Below are positions 1 to 10,936 of a stretch of DNA of 64,000 nucleotides, in pieces (within the stretch, counting starts at the first letter, position 1; each line of letters begins with the position of its first letter). The DNA is taken from NCBI RefSeq assembly GCF_000224145.3, contig NC_020168.2, positions 2,880,080 to 2,944,079 on the forward strand. The letters run 5' to 3'. This stretch comes from Ciona intestinalis. Its lineage: Eukaryota > Chordata > Ascidiacea > Phlebobranchia > Cionidae. A program made the translations under genes and the position numbers. Under the pieces are notes generated by a model. The model was not told the DNA's origin. It ran no database searches and saw only the letters and a program-made list of their open reading frames with translations.

Positions 1-37
1 AAACTATTTAAATTCACACGATACAGATATAATATAC

Positions 38-556
38 CTTGTTGTATGAACTGTAGCAGAAGATTTGCCGAGGGTAGGCCTGGAATATGCCTGGCAATGC
101 TAAGAGCATAGCTGTATTCTAATTCCCTGTAGATAAAAATGTTTACAGTTTGTTAAGCTTCCACATTAACTCAGCTTACCATCTATTCGGAACTAATTGC
201 TCCCAGTGCAAACTAATCTCGGTACCATTTTCTGAAAGAATATGATGAACTCTCGTGCATTTGCCAAGTTCCCATTGGTTTGGGGTTCGACTGACTTCAT
301 ACCACGTACCGACCAACTAAGAAAGCAAAATGAAGAATAAGCTTTAATCAACTTGATAACAAAGGTTGGGAAACCGAAGCAATTTATATATAAAATCAAT
401 TATAGTTTTATATTCCGTACTCACATCGTTCATTGTAAAATTAGTGGCCACTGTAACATTGGGGCAGTAAGTTCTGACGCTGGGCGACACGAAACGGGGT
501 GTCGATGCAACTACCCCCAAAACGGTAAACAGCAAACATAATTGTTTCAAATGCAT
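38..556 (-). CDS. Secreted lipocalin (apolipoprotein D-like), first three exons, partial
   Basis: Three exons join in phase: 556-425 (ATG at 556, donor GTGAGT), 316-180 (acceptor TTTCTTAG, donor GTAAGC) and 126-38 (acceptor TCTACAG, donor GTATAT); the rest lies off the left edge. Exon 1 starts with a signal peptide (MHLKQLCLLFTVLGVVAS), followed by a Cys and two N-glycosylation motifs. Exon 2 opens with VGTWYEVSRTPN, the GxWY motif at the start of the first beta strand of lipocalins, followed by WELGKCTRV, which fits apoD-type members. Lipocalins are secreted beta-barrel carriers of small hydrophobic ligands. About 119 residues are visible of the usual 170-200. The only upstream gene context is empty sequence. 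The family call rests on the signal peptide, the GxWY motif and the exon pattern; the ligand cannot be inferred. Confidence 0.72.
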
Positions 557-2360
557 TTTTAAAAGCTCAATTCCTAATCTCTCATTGTCTGATAGGTTAA
601 AATGAATTTATTTTATGTTTGATTCAAACTAAAGACATTGCATTAACTAACATAAGACAGTCGAAATATCAGGGGTAACAGCATAGTTAAGAACTGAGCT
701 CAATTACTCAAATGACTTGGGTAAACTTGCCCTCGGACTTTATTTCACTTTACCTTCTTCTAGCAATTCGTTCAGGCAAGAATATAAAGCCACGGGAAAG
801 CTCACAACACAATGACGTCATATTAAATGAATAAAACGTTTATATAACCATAAACCATTCTAACGTCACGCTTGTCGCAAAAACCCCTATATAAAAGTAG
901 AACGTGCAATAGTAATTTAATGTCATCCATCTTTTGCATTTCCGTATAACGTTTATGTCTTATGATCAGATTATTTGAGAGACACCGAAAATGGAAAAAA
1001 TGGACATGAACGTTAAACAGTCCATTAATAACGTCAATATTGAAAACATTACACAAAAAGACACAAAAAATCCCCCTAGGTTTTGATCCGAAAAAGATAA
1101 GCAGCATACGGGCTAAGATGAGGTTTTTATTGAAACTCGTCGAGTGGCGGCGGTTGTATCCGTAAAAGGATATCGGCGGTTGGAGATACTGAACAAAGCC
1201 ATGTGAAGTGTTGCTGCAATGTCAAACAACATCACAAATATAGGCACCTAAGGCCATTGGTTCTTGTGACTGGCAGTGCCGGGATGAGAAAGATACTGGT
1301 TGTTTTATCGCTTCGGACTACCGACATACACAAACATATTCATTATATGTTATCATTTTCAAGTGCAATTAATAAGCTATATTTTTATTGGAAACTTTTT
1401 CATTTTCGCGCACAATGTCCACTTAGATGAACCGAACAGTCACGAAAAATCATGCAGACCAAACGTAATGTTGACGTCATTCTACCAAATCTTGATTGAC
1501 CAACAGTGGAATTATTCATAAAGATAAATGGTCAGATTAATGCTAGAGCTAACTAACGTCATTCCGGAGTTCTATATTTATGAATGAATGTACAATACGT
1601 TCATGCTGCGAGCTAACGCGCGGAGAAATAGTGCACGTGTTTCGCAATGTTTAAATAGAACCAACGATATCACGATTTAGACAATGCTACTCCACCGATA
1701 TAAACGTGATCTAGTTTCATCATATAAGAACAGATGTTGTTATTGTTTCAGGCAGTGCAAGCTCATCACTGTTCTGTCCAACGGTTTGGTCAATCGAACT
1801 TTTGTTGCATGTAGACTTCTTATATGTTACCATCATAATGGTCACATTCATAAATATTTTAGAGATCTCGGAGCTTTTTCTCACAAAGTTACGTAAATTT
1901 TCACCTCGGGTATAATGTTTCTCGGTATGTGATTATTACCAGCTCTTATCCTGTAAGTTTATGTAAACGCGGTGGCTTAAACATAAAACACGATAAACAG
2001 TGGCGCGATTTAGAAAACCTGTTTTTTCCACAGCGTTTCATCCGCCATTTTAATCCAAACCCTACTATGCGACAACGTTTTGTAGAGAGGTCAATGTTAA
2101 TATAAACGGACAGGAACACACAAGGGCAAACGCATACAAAAGACGCAGATAGAATGCTCGAAACGCTTGTTCTGGTTAATCTGTATGTATATATACAACG
2201 ATTCCTGCATAAGATGTTTGTGTAATAACATTCAACCTGTCGAGCAAGCCTGCTTAACTAGTCGTTGTTATTTTTGACCTCGCTACTGCAGATGTTGGAC
2301 ATGTTTGGTGTAAGTAACAATGTTGCAGATATGGGCGCTGCAAAATTTGCTCATATATGG
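557..2360. other. Gene-poor flank upstream of the lipocalin
   Basis: I see no supportable gene. Short open frames occur on both strands, but none has a recognisable domain, splice pattern or codon bias. The lipocalin promoter should lie within the first few hundred bases, but I could not place a TATA box or start site. TGACGTCA-type sites occur near 813 and 1472. Confidence 0.4.
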
Positions 2361-2550
2361 TACTGTGGGGTAAGATGGGACAACTTTAATATTAACACAT
2401 AATAACCAAATATCCTGATCGGGTTTTAAACAATTATTAATGGTTTATGGAAGCCGTTAGCATATATGTTTTTTATAATTGTTTAAATGTTCTTAGTTTA
2501 GTACCAAAAAAAGAATGTCGAGGGGTCCCATCTTCCGCCACCCTACTGTA
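2361..2550 (+). repeat. Short MITE (GATGGGACA family)
   Basis: Terminal inverted repeats TACTGTGGGGTAAGATGGGA and, on the far side, TCCCATCTTCCGCCACCCTA bracket about 190 bp. The interior resembles the other short copies near 4.1, 4.6, 4.9, 35.2 and 36.4 kb (ATCCTGATCGxGTTTTAAACAATT, then TGTTCTTxGTTTA). It has no coding capacity, so it is a non-autonomous DNA element. Confidence 0.8.
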
Positions 2551-2667
2551 CGTGTATATTATACACACATGTAAACAATTCGAAGTTCCCCAGGATTCTA
2601 TTGTGTTTTGTTTTCAAATAATCTCAAATCTTTATCAAATAACAATCTCAAAATAAACGATCGGAAA

Positions 2668-3085
2668 ATTGTGCAGCGGTGGCTGTTGGCTCAAACAAAA
2701 ACCGCAAGTTTGTCGACGTGCAACAAGGCAAGCGTTTGTATTTTTCAGTTGATGGTGATGATTACGAAAATCGCGTACGGGTCCTGACAAGCTATTTTCG
2801 GCGACCTAGTATCAGATAAGTAAAATCATGGAAGGGAAAACCACGCGGCCGTTCGCAATTTCGTCGGATTAACGTGTTTAGACTGCCTCAGTTTGTCGAG
2901 GAGCAAATACAGTCGTGCAGCAATGTTAGCTTTTGACAAATTGCTGTTGACTCTAGCGATTTTAATGATTGTTTATACACATTTAATATTCGGTTCAACT
3001 TTAACAAAACAAACGTGCTTATACATGATACCTTAAATAGTCGTCTGACTGACATCCGTAAACTTGCCACAGCGGATGATTCTCT
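2668..3085 (+). pseudogene. Unidentified decayed open frame
   Basis: One forward frame reads as protein-like sequence over about 140 codons (for example KFVDVQQGKRLYFSVDGDD and LNSRLTDIRKLATADDSLTV) but carries a couple of breaks and has no credible start. The base composition is less AT-rich than the surroundings. I do not recognise the family; a fossil of a mobile element or of an old host exon are both possible. No repeats mark its ends. It may also be chance. Confidence 0.22.
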
Positions 3086-4081
3086 TACAGTGACGTAAAG
3101 ACAGATGAAATTATTCACTCGCCATGCAGCAAATTGGTATCGAGTTATTTTTAACCATTTGTTTAGTGTCTTCTTATCGTTTGCCGCCGCCAATGATGTT
3201 ATCATGACAATAACGTTTCGGACCTGTTTGAAGTATTGCAGAAATGAGCATAGGCAATGACAACTCATGGCTCATATTGACCGCGATTCTAAATCACCCG
3301 AAATGAGTAATGCGCAAAATCGCATTAGCGTTTTGGTTTACGGGATGATGTACTCGAAGATAAACAACCAAATACACCAAGTAATTAAAAGACTGTTATT
3401 ATTATTTATGCTCTAGGAATGTGGTCTCTTGGTGTCTCGATTTAAATTGTATCAGGACTTGATGTGTTGTCGACCAGCCATGTATACAGAGCTACTTAGA
3501 TAACCGAACTTATTTACTTTAATGAAAGTTTGGATAATAATCAGTGTTTCCACATTTCGAATCGTTATATTGAAACTAAACACGAAATGTAAACGCGAAA
3601 ATTGTGAGAATAGGCAACACGTACGAACACGTAATGTGTCATATACATACACAGACACCGTTTTCTCGCGCCACTCCTAAAGATAATCTTCCTTGGCTGT
3701 ACCATCTTGTTCCTTTCTTATTTTATTTTCATTTGTGTATACGGCCAAACCTCCATCACGAGTTTCTTGTTTACATTAAAACTCACAGCACGAGAAACAA
3801 GTTCTAGGAAACAAATAATCTCGATCGTTTTTAAGTCTTTTTGCCAGTCATTGTGTCCGCTTGTCGAACTTTGGCGTTTAGTACATCGTGTTCATTAGGG
3901 ATGCAAATCGTGACGTGACACACCACAAACGTGCAAATCGAAAACGTTCCGTGCACCCAACGTTATACGTACACGCGACCAATTTCAATGACAATATTGC
4001 GTGAGAATATTTTACATACCCGATTTTGGCAAGCTACATTAACGGGAAAACACATCCAAACAAGTAAAAAAATACATATCG

Positions 4082-4291
4082 TACTGTAGGGGGGTGGGAA
4101 ACATTTAGCACTTTCTGACTCATGGCCTACTAAAGATATCTTTAATAGGCCATGTCTGACCATATTTTAAACAATTGACAACGGTCTATGGGAGTCATGA
4201 GAAGTTTTTGATTCTTTAAAAGTTCTTTGTTTACTACAAAATGCGACGAAAAATAGAATAAAAGGTTGTCCCATCTTCCCCCACTCTAGTA
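4082..4291 (+). repeat. Short MITE (GATGGGACA family)
   Basis: The left end TACTGTAGGGGGGTGGGAAA and right end TGTCCCATCTTCCCCCACTC are inverted repeats around about 210 bp. The interior matches the copy at 2361-2550. Confidence 0.75.
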
Positions 4292-4589
4292 CATTATAGG
4301 ACATAACATTTGAAGAGCAACTCCTACCGGGGAAATACACGTACCAGTCACGAGTCAATGTGTTTCTTATTGACATACTGCCTTATTTGTTAAAACTGTG
4401 CTCTCGAAACTTGCCAACTGCTCATGCATTTCGAGGAAATCAACACAGAAGATCAACAAGAATAATGCCACGATAACTGTGATAATTAAGCTTTGCACGC
4501 GACCTTGTAATGCGTGATGCAGCATTGTAGTATAGACATTCCGGCAAATCTATCACAGCCACAAAGCGTTTGCAATCTCCACATATAAA

Positions 4590-4780
4590 AAAGGATGGGG
4601 AAAAACGAGACCTTTTAGCACATACATCAAAATATCCTGATCGTGTTTTAAACTATTATAACAACGGTTTATAGGAGAGTAAGGATACGTATTTATAAAT
4701 CTTTGAATGGTTTTTGTTTACTATTAAATGTGATGAGAAAATTGATTAAAATGGTTTCCCATCTTCCCCCACTCTGTATA
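4590..4780 (+). repeat. Short MITE (GATGGGACA family)
   Basis: Same architecture as the neighbouring copies. The left end is eroded (AAGGATGGGGAAAAACGAGA); the right end TCCCATCTTCCCCCACTCTG is well kept. The interior ATCCTGATCGTGTTTTAAAC is diagnostic of the family. Confidence 0.72.
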
Positions 4781-4888
4781 TACAGAAATCTCCCTCAGAT
4801 TAGGGATTTAGGGGCAATTTTATAAAGAAAACGCTTTTCGAAGTAATCTTGCAAAATATATCTGTTGTAGAAATTCTCTTGAATGAAT

Positions 4889-5096
4889 GTATGGTGGGGT
4901 GGGGTAAGATAAGACATGTTTCCTGTTTTCATTTTCATCGCCCGCCCGATTTTATAGTGTAAACAAAGAATGTTCACACATTTATATACCCATGGCCACG
5001 CAACGCTATAAAATAAGGTGGTCAATTGCTAAAATATGATCAGGAAATATAGGTTTAAAGTTGCTAACGGTATCCTACCTTACCCCACATTATACT
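4889..5096 (-). repeat. Short MITE (GATGGGACA family), reverse copy
   Basis: Ends GGTGGGGTGGGGTAAGATAA and TACCTTACCCCACATTATAC bracket a reverse-oriented interior (GTAAACAAAGAATGTTC, then GATCAGGAAATAT). Three short copies lie within about 1 kb here (4.1-5.1 kb). Confidence 0.72.
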
Positions 5097-5538
5097 ATGT
5101 GTCACTTTTTAATGCAACGTGGCGTTGCAAACATTTTAAACCGTAACAGTTTATCGGCGGATCGAGTACTTTACAAACAAAATAGTAGTAAACAGAATAT
5201 AAATATTATATAAGTTGGCAAACTTTTATGCTAATAATGAACATCTAAGAATTTGTTCTTCACGTAATACATACAGTGTGTCTACTTTCAAAACAAATTT
5301 ATTTGAAGTTCGAAACCGTCTTACCTTCGTGTTTAATGTAATGTACATGTGGTTTGTTTTACCCGATAAATGGATTTTATCTCGACTGTGTTGAAAATAA
5401 TGGATTGGATGTCTGGAGATATGAGGAATCAATCAAGTAACAACCTCTAATCTTGTTGTCACCTTGGGGTAAATATATAAACAAACTGTCAGATTAAAAA
5501 GAAGCCTGATTATGAAAATGTGGTTTACTCGGACCGAA

Positions 5539-5823
5539 CCGGTGTCGCAGAAATCTGGTTCCCCTAGAAAACTGGTTCCCACAGGCTACTTAGGCCTATA
5601 ACTGATTTTATGAGGAATCTAGAACTCTGTTTTCAACTAAAAATAACAGTTGTTGGGTGCGACATACTTCGTAAGTTTCTGGTAAGGGATTTATCTTTTT
5701 AATAGAAACTTATGCTGTATTATAACAGGTTTAAAGATTTCTGATAAAAATGTACCGTATCCACGCATGTGCAGTAGCCAATGGGAACCAGATTTCTGGG
5801 GAACCAGGTTTTCGCGACACCGG
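5539..5823. repeat. 285-bp element with CCGGTGTCGC inverted ends
   Basis: CCGGTGTCGC at 5539 is answered by GCGACACCGG ending at 5823. Just inside each end sits the repeated motif CTGGTTCCC (GAAATCTGGTTCCCC and AACTGGTTCCC on the left, with reverse complements on the right). This looks like a small non-autonomous DNA transposon. I could not define a target-site duplication. Confidence 0.62.
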
Positions 5824-6218
5824 ACATGCTCAGAGCGTCAGAGGCATCACGTGAGCTATAATTTGATGAATATTTCGAAAGATGGTAAATCTTTTTGGCA
5901 TGCAGGCAAACAAGCTGTAGTCGAAAAAGGCGACTTCATACAATAGGGAAAAGTATCCTACAGTGAAATTTAAAAAATATATTTTAAATGCAAAAGCTTG
6001 GCGTGGTACGCAACGTCCCAACAGCGCCGCCTAGCACTTATTTAAAAAAATAAAGATGTCCACGAAGCGAAGTCGAATTTCTGTCGCTTTTGGCCGAGTC
6101 GGAGTCGTAACAAGTTTAAATAAACAGGAGCCGAAGTCGGTTTTAATTATGCTTTCTTTGTGAATTTCATACATATATACACAGCAAATCCCAACTAATT
6201 TCCATGATCGGGGCCAGT

Positions 6219-6363
6219 GAAGAATCTCCGCCCCCACCTTATTTGCTAACCACTAACCCCTAGGTTAGGTGTTGATGGTTAGGGGGTTAGTGGTTATAGG
6301 GGTTAGTAGTTCGTGGTTATAGGGGTTAGCAAATAAAGCGGGGGGACCGGGGGAAGACTCTTT
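6219..6363. repeat. Fold-back element with GGTTAG-rich core
   Basis: Arms CTTATTTGCTAACCACTAAC and GGGGTTAGCAAATAAAG are inverted repeats, flanked by CCGCCCCC and GGGGGG. The loop is a degenerate run of GGTTAG/GGTTATAGGGG units. It could form a hairpin. The unit resembles telomeric repeats only loosely. Confidence 0.6.
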
Positions 6364-7554
6364 ACTAGCACCCCACGATCTTATAGAATTTAAACCTGTG
6401 GAGATTTCTGGACATCTGATGTCACAGCTGTGACACTCGCTATCATTGCATCGTTGTACCAGCTTGAGGATAAAAGGGATTTTGGCGTTGCTGTTTATTA
6501 ATATATTGTTTTTTTAAGACTCTTTAAGGCTCAAGCTCAAGTACGATTTTCCATTTTTACCAGTAATCGTTTGATCCGGTTTTAGTGTACTAAAGCAAGG
6601 GGAATGGCAATTTGTAATTCATTTAATCGATTAAACGCACTAAACGCAGTGAACGTTGGTATTAGGTTTTGTCACTAAAAATAAACTATACTTTTGAGAA
6701 AATGGCAGAGTGTACACTTTAACTTAATGAGTTTGGAGTTTGATCTAAATACAACCATATTACGTCACCGCGATAGACCTTTGGACTGTGGTGTTAAGAC
6801 AACAACAACACGGGTTGTTTGCTTTGCTCATCAGGCGCATTGTCACCTTTAGCTAATCGTTTGGAGCGCACAGTGGTGACACATCTTATGTTATCGCCAA
6901 CATAGTCATTTGTGACGTGTTTAAGATATAACATGCACATTATAACATTACCTAACAGTAACATTACTGGAATTAGGTCAAATGAAAAAAAACAGAGCAC
7001 AAGTAATATTTAAATTAAAAAAAAAACTATAATATTGGGCAAAACAGGGTAAACATACACCTAAAAAAACAAACTACAAGGCCTGTATACAATTGTAAAT
7101 CATACTATACACCAAACTAACTGTCAGTCAACATGAGTTTAAATTTCATTCAAGTAGAAACACATTAATGTTTATATCACTTATGGTTTGAACAATTTCC
7201 GCACACAAGTATATAGAAAACAAATTTTCTATTTAATTGATGAAACGTTCTTTTCTTATCCCACTTCTCAAGAGTAAAAATTAAATACAAATTGCAGCGC
7301 AGGGCGAAAAAATTGTTCAGTTAAAATGGAAAGGTAAATTAAAACAATCAGTATACTCGTAATATCAGAAGTAGGTGACATAACAACAAAAATGTTTCAC
7401 CACCCAAAGAAGTAGATAATGTATGTGAATGCATATATCAATACAATGTCAAGCTTTGATAAACATGGTGGAACTGTATAACAAGTATTGCATAAAGTTT
7501 CACATTACAAAGTAAAATCAATTTACATGCAGTCTAAAATTAGAAATAACTTCC
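6364..7554. other. 3' flank of the UCP4-like gene
   Basis: AT-rich sequence with no supportable gene. It should contain the 3' UTR of the reverse-strand carrier gene; I did not find an unambiguous AATAAA close to the stop. Confidence 0.35.
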
Positions 7555-8493
7555 TTAAAAGGTTGACAACCCAGCAAGCTTTCGAATTTCTTCACATGTA
7601 AGCCAGAATGTCAAAGACCATGGGGCCATTCTGGACCATATAGGAATGAAGCCTTTATAAAGGCTAAAAAAACCTTCTTTTGAGATGGTTTTTCTCAAAC
7701 AATCTGTTGAAGATTTATAATACAATCCATTACCATTTTTGTCTCTAGCTTGATTCATAATCCTTGTCTTTACCACATCTGCAGGAGTGCTTAAAGTTGC
7801 TGCAGCCAAACCGCTGCATAAACTTGCTAATCCATGACAAACCCAATTATCTTCTAAAGAGGTATTTCTTAAAATGGAATGTTTAACTATGTCATATGTT
7901 GCTAGATCGCCCATGTTTACCAAAGCTGCCCTCTGCACATTGGGCACCCAACCCGCCCACAAACCTCGGACGCCACTAGTACGAATAATATTTTTTAAAG
8001 CGTGACCGACACCGTTTACTCTGCGTGGCTTTCCTTCCATTTGTCTCCTTCCGTCCATTTGCATTTGAACTTTCACAAGATCCATTGGACTTGCAACAAA
8101 TTGTGCAAAGGAACCTGCAAACAAGCCACCCACAACAGCCTTATACACAGGAAATGATCCATCTGGGTTTCTTCCCAAAATTTCTCTTAACTTTTCATAA
8201 GTGCCCATTCGAAATCCTGTGTAGATCAAATGACGGTAGACGGCAGGCGGCAAACCTTGCCACAGTTTTAACAACCCCTCCTCTTTAACAACACCAAATG
8301 CAACTCGCACCATACCATGTTTCACTAATACAGTGCTGTTGTTGCCAGAGTTAGCAGCAAGAGAAGCCACCTCACCTTGTATTTGAAGTCTTGTCTTGGT
8401 AAGATCTAGAGGGAAAGTCACAGTTTCTGCCACTGTGGCTGCTGCAGCAGACACAGCATAGTTCACAGCACTGTTCTGTATATCTAACTTCAT
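7555..8493 (-). CDS. UCP4-like mitochondrial carrier, intronless copy A
   Basis: A single exon encodes 312 residues with the three repeats of SLC25 mitochondrial inner-membrane carriers. The signature PxDxxK/R motif is in each: FPLDLTKTR (about residue 27), SPMDLVKVQ (136) and TPADVVKTR (237). The phrases [37 protein letters not shown] and SLYKGF match vertebrate UCP4 (SLC25A27) closely from memory. Vertebrate UCP4 is assigned to the uncoupling-protein group, but its transported substrate is debated. The length is close to the human 323 residues, so it looks complete; ATG at 8493 begins the only plausible N-terminus. Vertebrate UCP4 genes are split by many introns, whereas this copy has none. 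A diverged second intronless copy lies at 56861-57796. Confidence 0.93.
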   Translation of the reverse strand: MKLDIQNSAVNYAVSAAAATVAETVTFPLDLTKTRLQIQGEVASLAANSGNNSTVLVKHGMVRVAFGVVKEEGLLKLWQGLPPAVYRHLIYTGFRMGTYEKLREILGRNPDGSFPVYKAVVGGLFAGSFAQFVASPMDLVKVQMQMDGRRQMEGKPRRVNGVGHALKNIIRTSGVRGLWAGWVPNVQRAALVNMGDLATYDIVKHSILRNTSLEDNWVCHGLASLCSGLAAATLSTPADVVKTRIMNQARDKNGNGLYYKSSTDCLRKTISKEGFFSLYKGFIPIWSRMAPWSLTFWLTCEEIRKLAGLSTF

Positions 8494-8900
8494 GCTTCAC
8501 TTTGAAAAGCAATTTCTCTTGATATAGTTTTGCTTAAAAGATCATTGCAAACCATTAACCATGTAATGCTCTAACACAAACAGGAAACCTCCTTTACTTT
8601 TACTGTACAACATTAACAGTGCCTTACAGCTAGAAGCATAATCATGATTAATTTTAATTATATTAAAATGTTTCAAACTTCCAAATATATATAACTCGTT
8701 TTTCGAAATAATGATCGTCGCTGCAAGGAAGGAAAATATTTACCATGTCATTCTCGTTATTCTGTGCAAAGACGACGCCCTCTATTCTGGCCAATCAAAA
8801 GGCGTTAATAAGTTCGTGACGTCATACGCAAAGTCCTTTGAAATTTATGACAGAACTTCTACCGCAAGTGGCGCAAGAGTTCGTTATATGCTTAACAAGA
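8494..8900 (-). promoter_or_regulatory. Putative promoter region of UCP4-like copy A
   Basis: Upstream of the ATG at 8493, a CCAAT-type box (GGCCAATCAAAAGG, near 8790) and a perfect cAMP-response-element palindrome TGACGTCA (8817-8824) lie within about 30 bp of each other. This pairing is common in metazoan promoters. No transcription start could be placed. A 74-codon forward frame across this stretch looks like chance. Confidence 0.35.
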
Positions 8901-8904
8901 GAGC

Positions 8905-9740
8905 AAATTATGAATATTCTATGACGAGTTACTGAAGACTATAATGAATATGAATGAATGAATAAATTTATTTCGTCTCTTCGGTCACGATAACGAATAA
9001 CAAGAGAGTTGATAAAAAGCGAAAAGACGGGTAGTAACGGTAAAACAACAGTTGTTAAAACACGCTTGTTGATAAAAAAGAAAGAAATAATGTTTTGGAT
9101 AAAAGACGTGACAGTTACACCTTACAGATGATACAATTTCAAAATTAAATAAATAACATATACAATACTCCCATCTTTATTGGAAAATCAGTACACCATT
9201 ATTGTATATTTCTTTAAGTTTGGTGTCTCATATGCTGTTTACATTAATTTCTGAGAAAATTTGCGTTTTCTTCACAAAAGCGACGATCAAATCTAAATCA
9301 AAGCAAAATAAAATCAAACTTAACCTAAAGTGATTAACCAAGCTCTATCGCTGTACTACATTTTACTGAGAAGTTGCAAAAAATAGGAATCCCCCACTAA
9401 GAAAACAAGCAATGGTAATTGCTCACTCTTTAATGCTAAAAATCATTGCGACGTGAAACTATGCAATGTTAAAGCTCCTATCTTGCTTGGAGTACGCAGT
9501 TAATGGGGCTGGGTGTTTGTTGAAGTTTCGAAAATGGGTAGTTAAGATTAGAACAGTCCGATCACTGTGGCACAATCGTTAGGGCGTCTGCTTCTAACCC
9601 AGACGACAAGTTCAAGGCCCGTCACTGTCACCATGATGACCTTATGTTTCCATTTACTGGCAATAACATCTGTATTCTAGGAACACCTTGGTATCACGTA
9701 TGGGTTTTCTCAGCCATTCATTAAAACAAAAAATCCCCTT
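8905..9740 (+). repeat. Dispersed repeat shared with 35600-36330
   Basis: The block begins ATTATGAATATTCTATGACG and continues with ACCAAGCTC, AATCATTGCG and AAAGCTCC, ending in a SINE-like segment (CCGATCACTGTGGCACA). The same string of motifs in the same order and orientation recurs at 35600-36330. This copy has extra sequence near 8945-9150 and lacks the SINE found inside the other copy. Confidence 0.68.
9558..9740 (+). repeat. tRNA-derived SINE, diverged, 3'-truncated
   Basis: The head ATCACTGTGGCACAATCGTT with A-box-like and B-box-like (AAGTTCAAGGCCCGTC) pol III promoter elements is followed by remnants of the family body (CTCAGCCATTCATTAAAAC). It is the distal part of the dispersed repeat beginning at 8905. 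Confidence 0.6.
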
Positions 9741-9809
9741 TTTTCAAAATAATCAATAACAATTTACATACCTTGTAACTCATGGGCGCCCATGGTGTGT
9801 AAAGTAGAG

Positions 9810-10470
9810 TGGGGAAGACGGGACACTATACTGCTTAATATTTTCCAAATCAAAATATATAACGGTATTTGAGTGATACTACGATTTAATAGTATCATAC
9901 CTTTATTGATTGACAGCAATTCAAAAAATATATTAAAACACACCAGGAGTTATTTAGCGATCCGCACAACATGTGAAATTTTACCAAATCTAAAACACAC
10001 AGGATAAGACGGAAGTCACGGAACAGTCTAAAATCACTGTTAATTTTGTTTAATAAGTGTATTTATTGTTGGGAATTCACGTTAATAACACGAAATAATA
10101 TTGTCTGCTTTGAAAATCAAGTTTTAACATTCTTTTCCTTACACTTAGAGCTATAGTTTTTAACATGTTACCTACATTATATTATTGTATGAGGAATTGG
10201 TACTATTCGAACAATAATGGGTATTGTTAGTATATCAACCGAGAAATATATCCTACAAATGTGTATATGAACTTATAACAACAGAAAACTAATATTAACT
10301 TTGAATAAAGTTCAATTTTTTTGCCGCCAAATGGGTATTGCTGTTTTATATTTTGCAAAAGCCACTTGTTATTATATCACTATATTATATTTTAATTACG
10401 CCTGAGGTATAGATTACTGAATTAAAAGCAAATCTTTTAAAATTTGGCATTAAAAACCTACAAAACTAGG
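9810..10470 (+). repeat. Long-form MITE, truncated
   Basis: It starts AGTAGAGTGGGGAAGACGGG and follows the same sequence as the 1.3-kb copy at 27178-28514 (GAGTTATTTAGCGATC, CACACAGGATAAGACGG, AATTGGTA) for about 650 bp. It is then cut by a SINE at 10472 and the assembly gap. No coding capacity. Confidence 0.75.
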
Positions 10471-10471
10471 T

Positions 10472-10558
10472 CCGGCGCCGTGGCGTAGTGGTTAGCGCGC
10501 TTGCCTGTAACCATTAGGTAATTGGTTAAGGCTCGTCGCTGCTACCATTGTGGGCGTA
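10472..10558 (+). repeat. tRNA-derived SINE, cut by gap
   Basis: GGCGCCGTGGCGTAGTGGTT and GCGCGCTTGCC form the tRNA-like head with A and B boxes. The element runs into the N gap at GTGGGCGTA. It is inserted in the long-form MITE. Confidence 0.85.
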
Positions 10559-10608
10559 NNNNNNNNNNNNNNNNNNNNNNNNNNNNNNNNNNNNNNNNNN
10601 NNNNNNNN
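10559..10608. other. Assembly gap (50 N)
   Basis: Fifty Ns. The gap follows the conserved SINE phrase CTACCATTGTGGGCGTA, so it probably reflects repeat-induced assembly failure. Confidence 0.99.
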
Positions 10609-10936
10609 TTTTCACCAATACTACATTGTATCTGTATGTATCACCACTTTACAGCATGTCAAATGTTTCAATTGCATTAAATAGTTTACTATGACAACCC
10701 AAACTTCATCAAAAAGATGTTAAATAATAATATGCTGTTAAAGCATGATTACTGTCAATTAAGTGAGTTAGCTTGACTGACTCCATTGAATGCTAATAAT
10801 TGAACTACATAACATAAAGCACAGTTTGCATAAACAAACGTAACATAAAGCAAGATTGTCCATATACAACCGTTGATTAGTGTGTCCTTAAATTTCTGCC
10901 ACCATGCATATTGTTGGTCAATAGTTTATTTTTTAA

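Noticed and set aside
823-1107. 94-codon reverse frame upstream of the lipocalin
   Set aside because: Composition is low-complexity hydrophobic without domain, splice or start support.
6241-6330. Interstitial telomeric repeat
   Set aside because: The GGTTAG-like units are irregular and enclosed by inverted arms, so a fold-back element explains them better.
8711-8935. 74-codon forward frame upstream of UCP4 copy A
   Set aside because: It overlaps the likely promoter and a dispersed repeat and has no recognisable domain.
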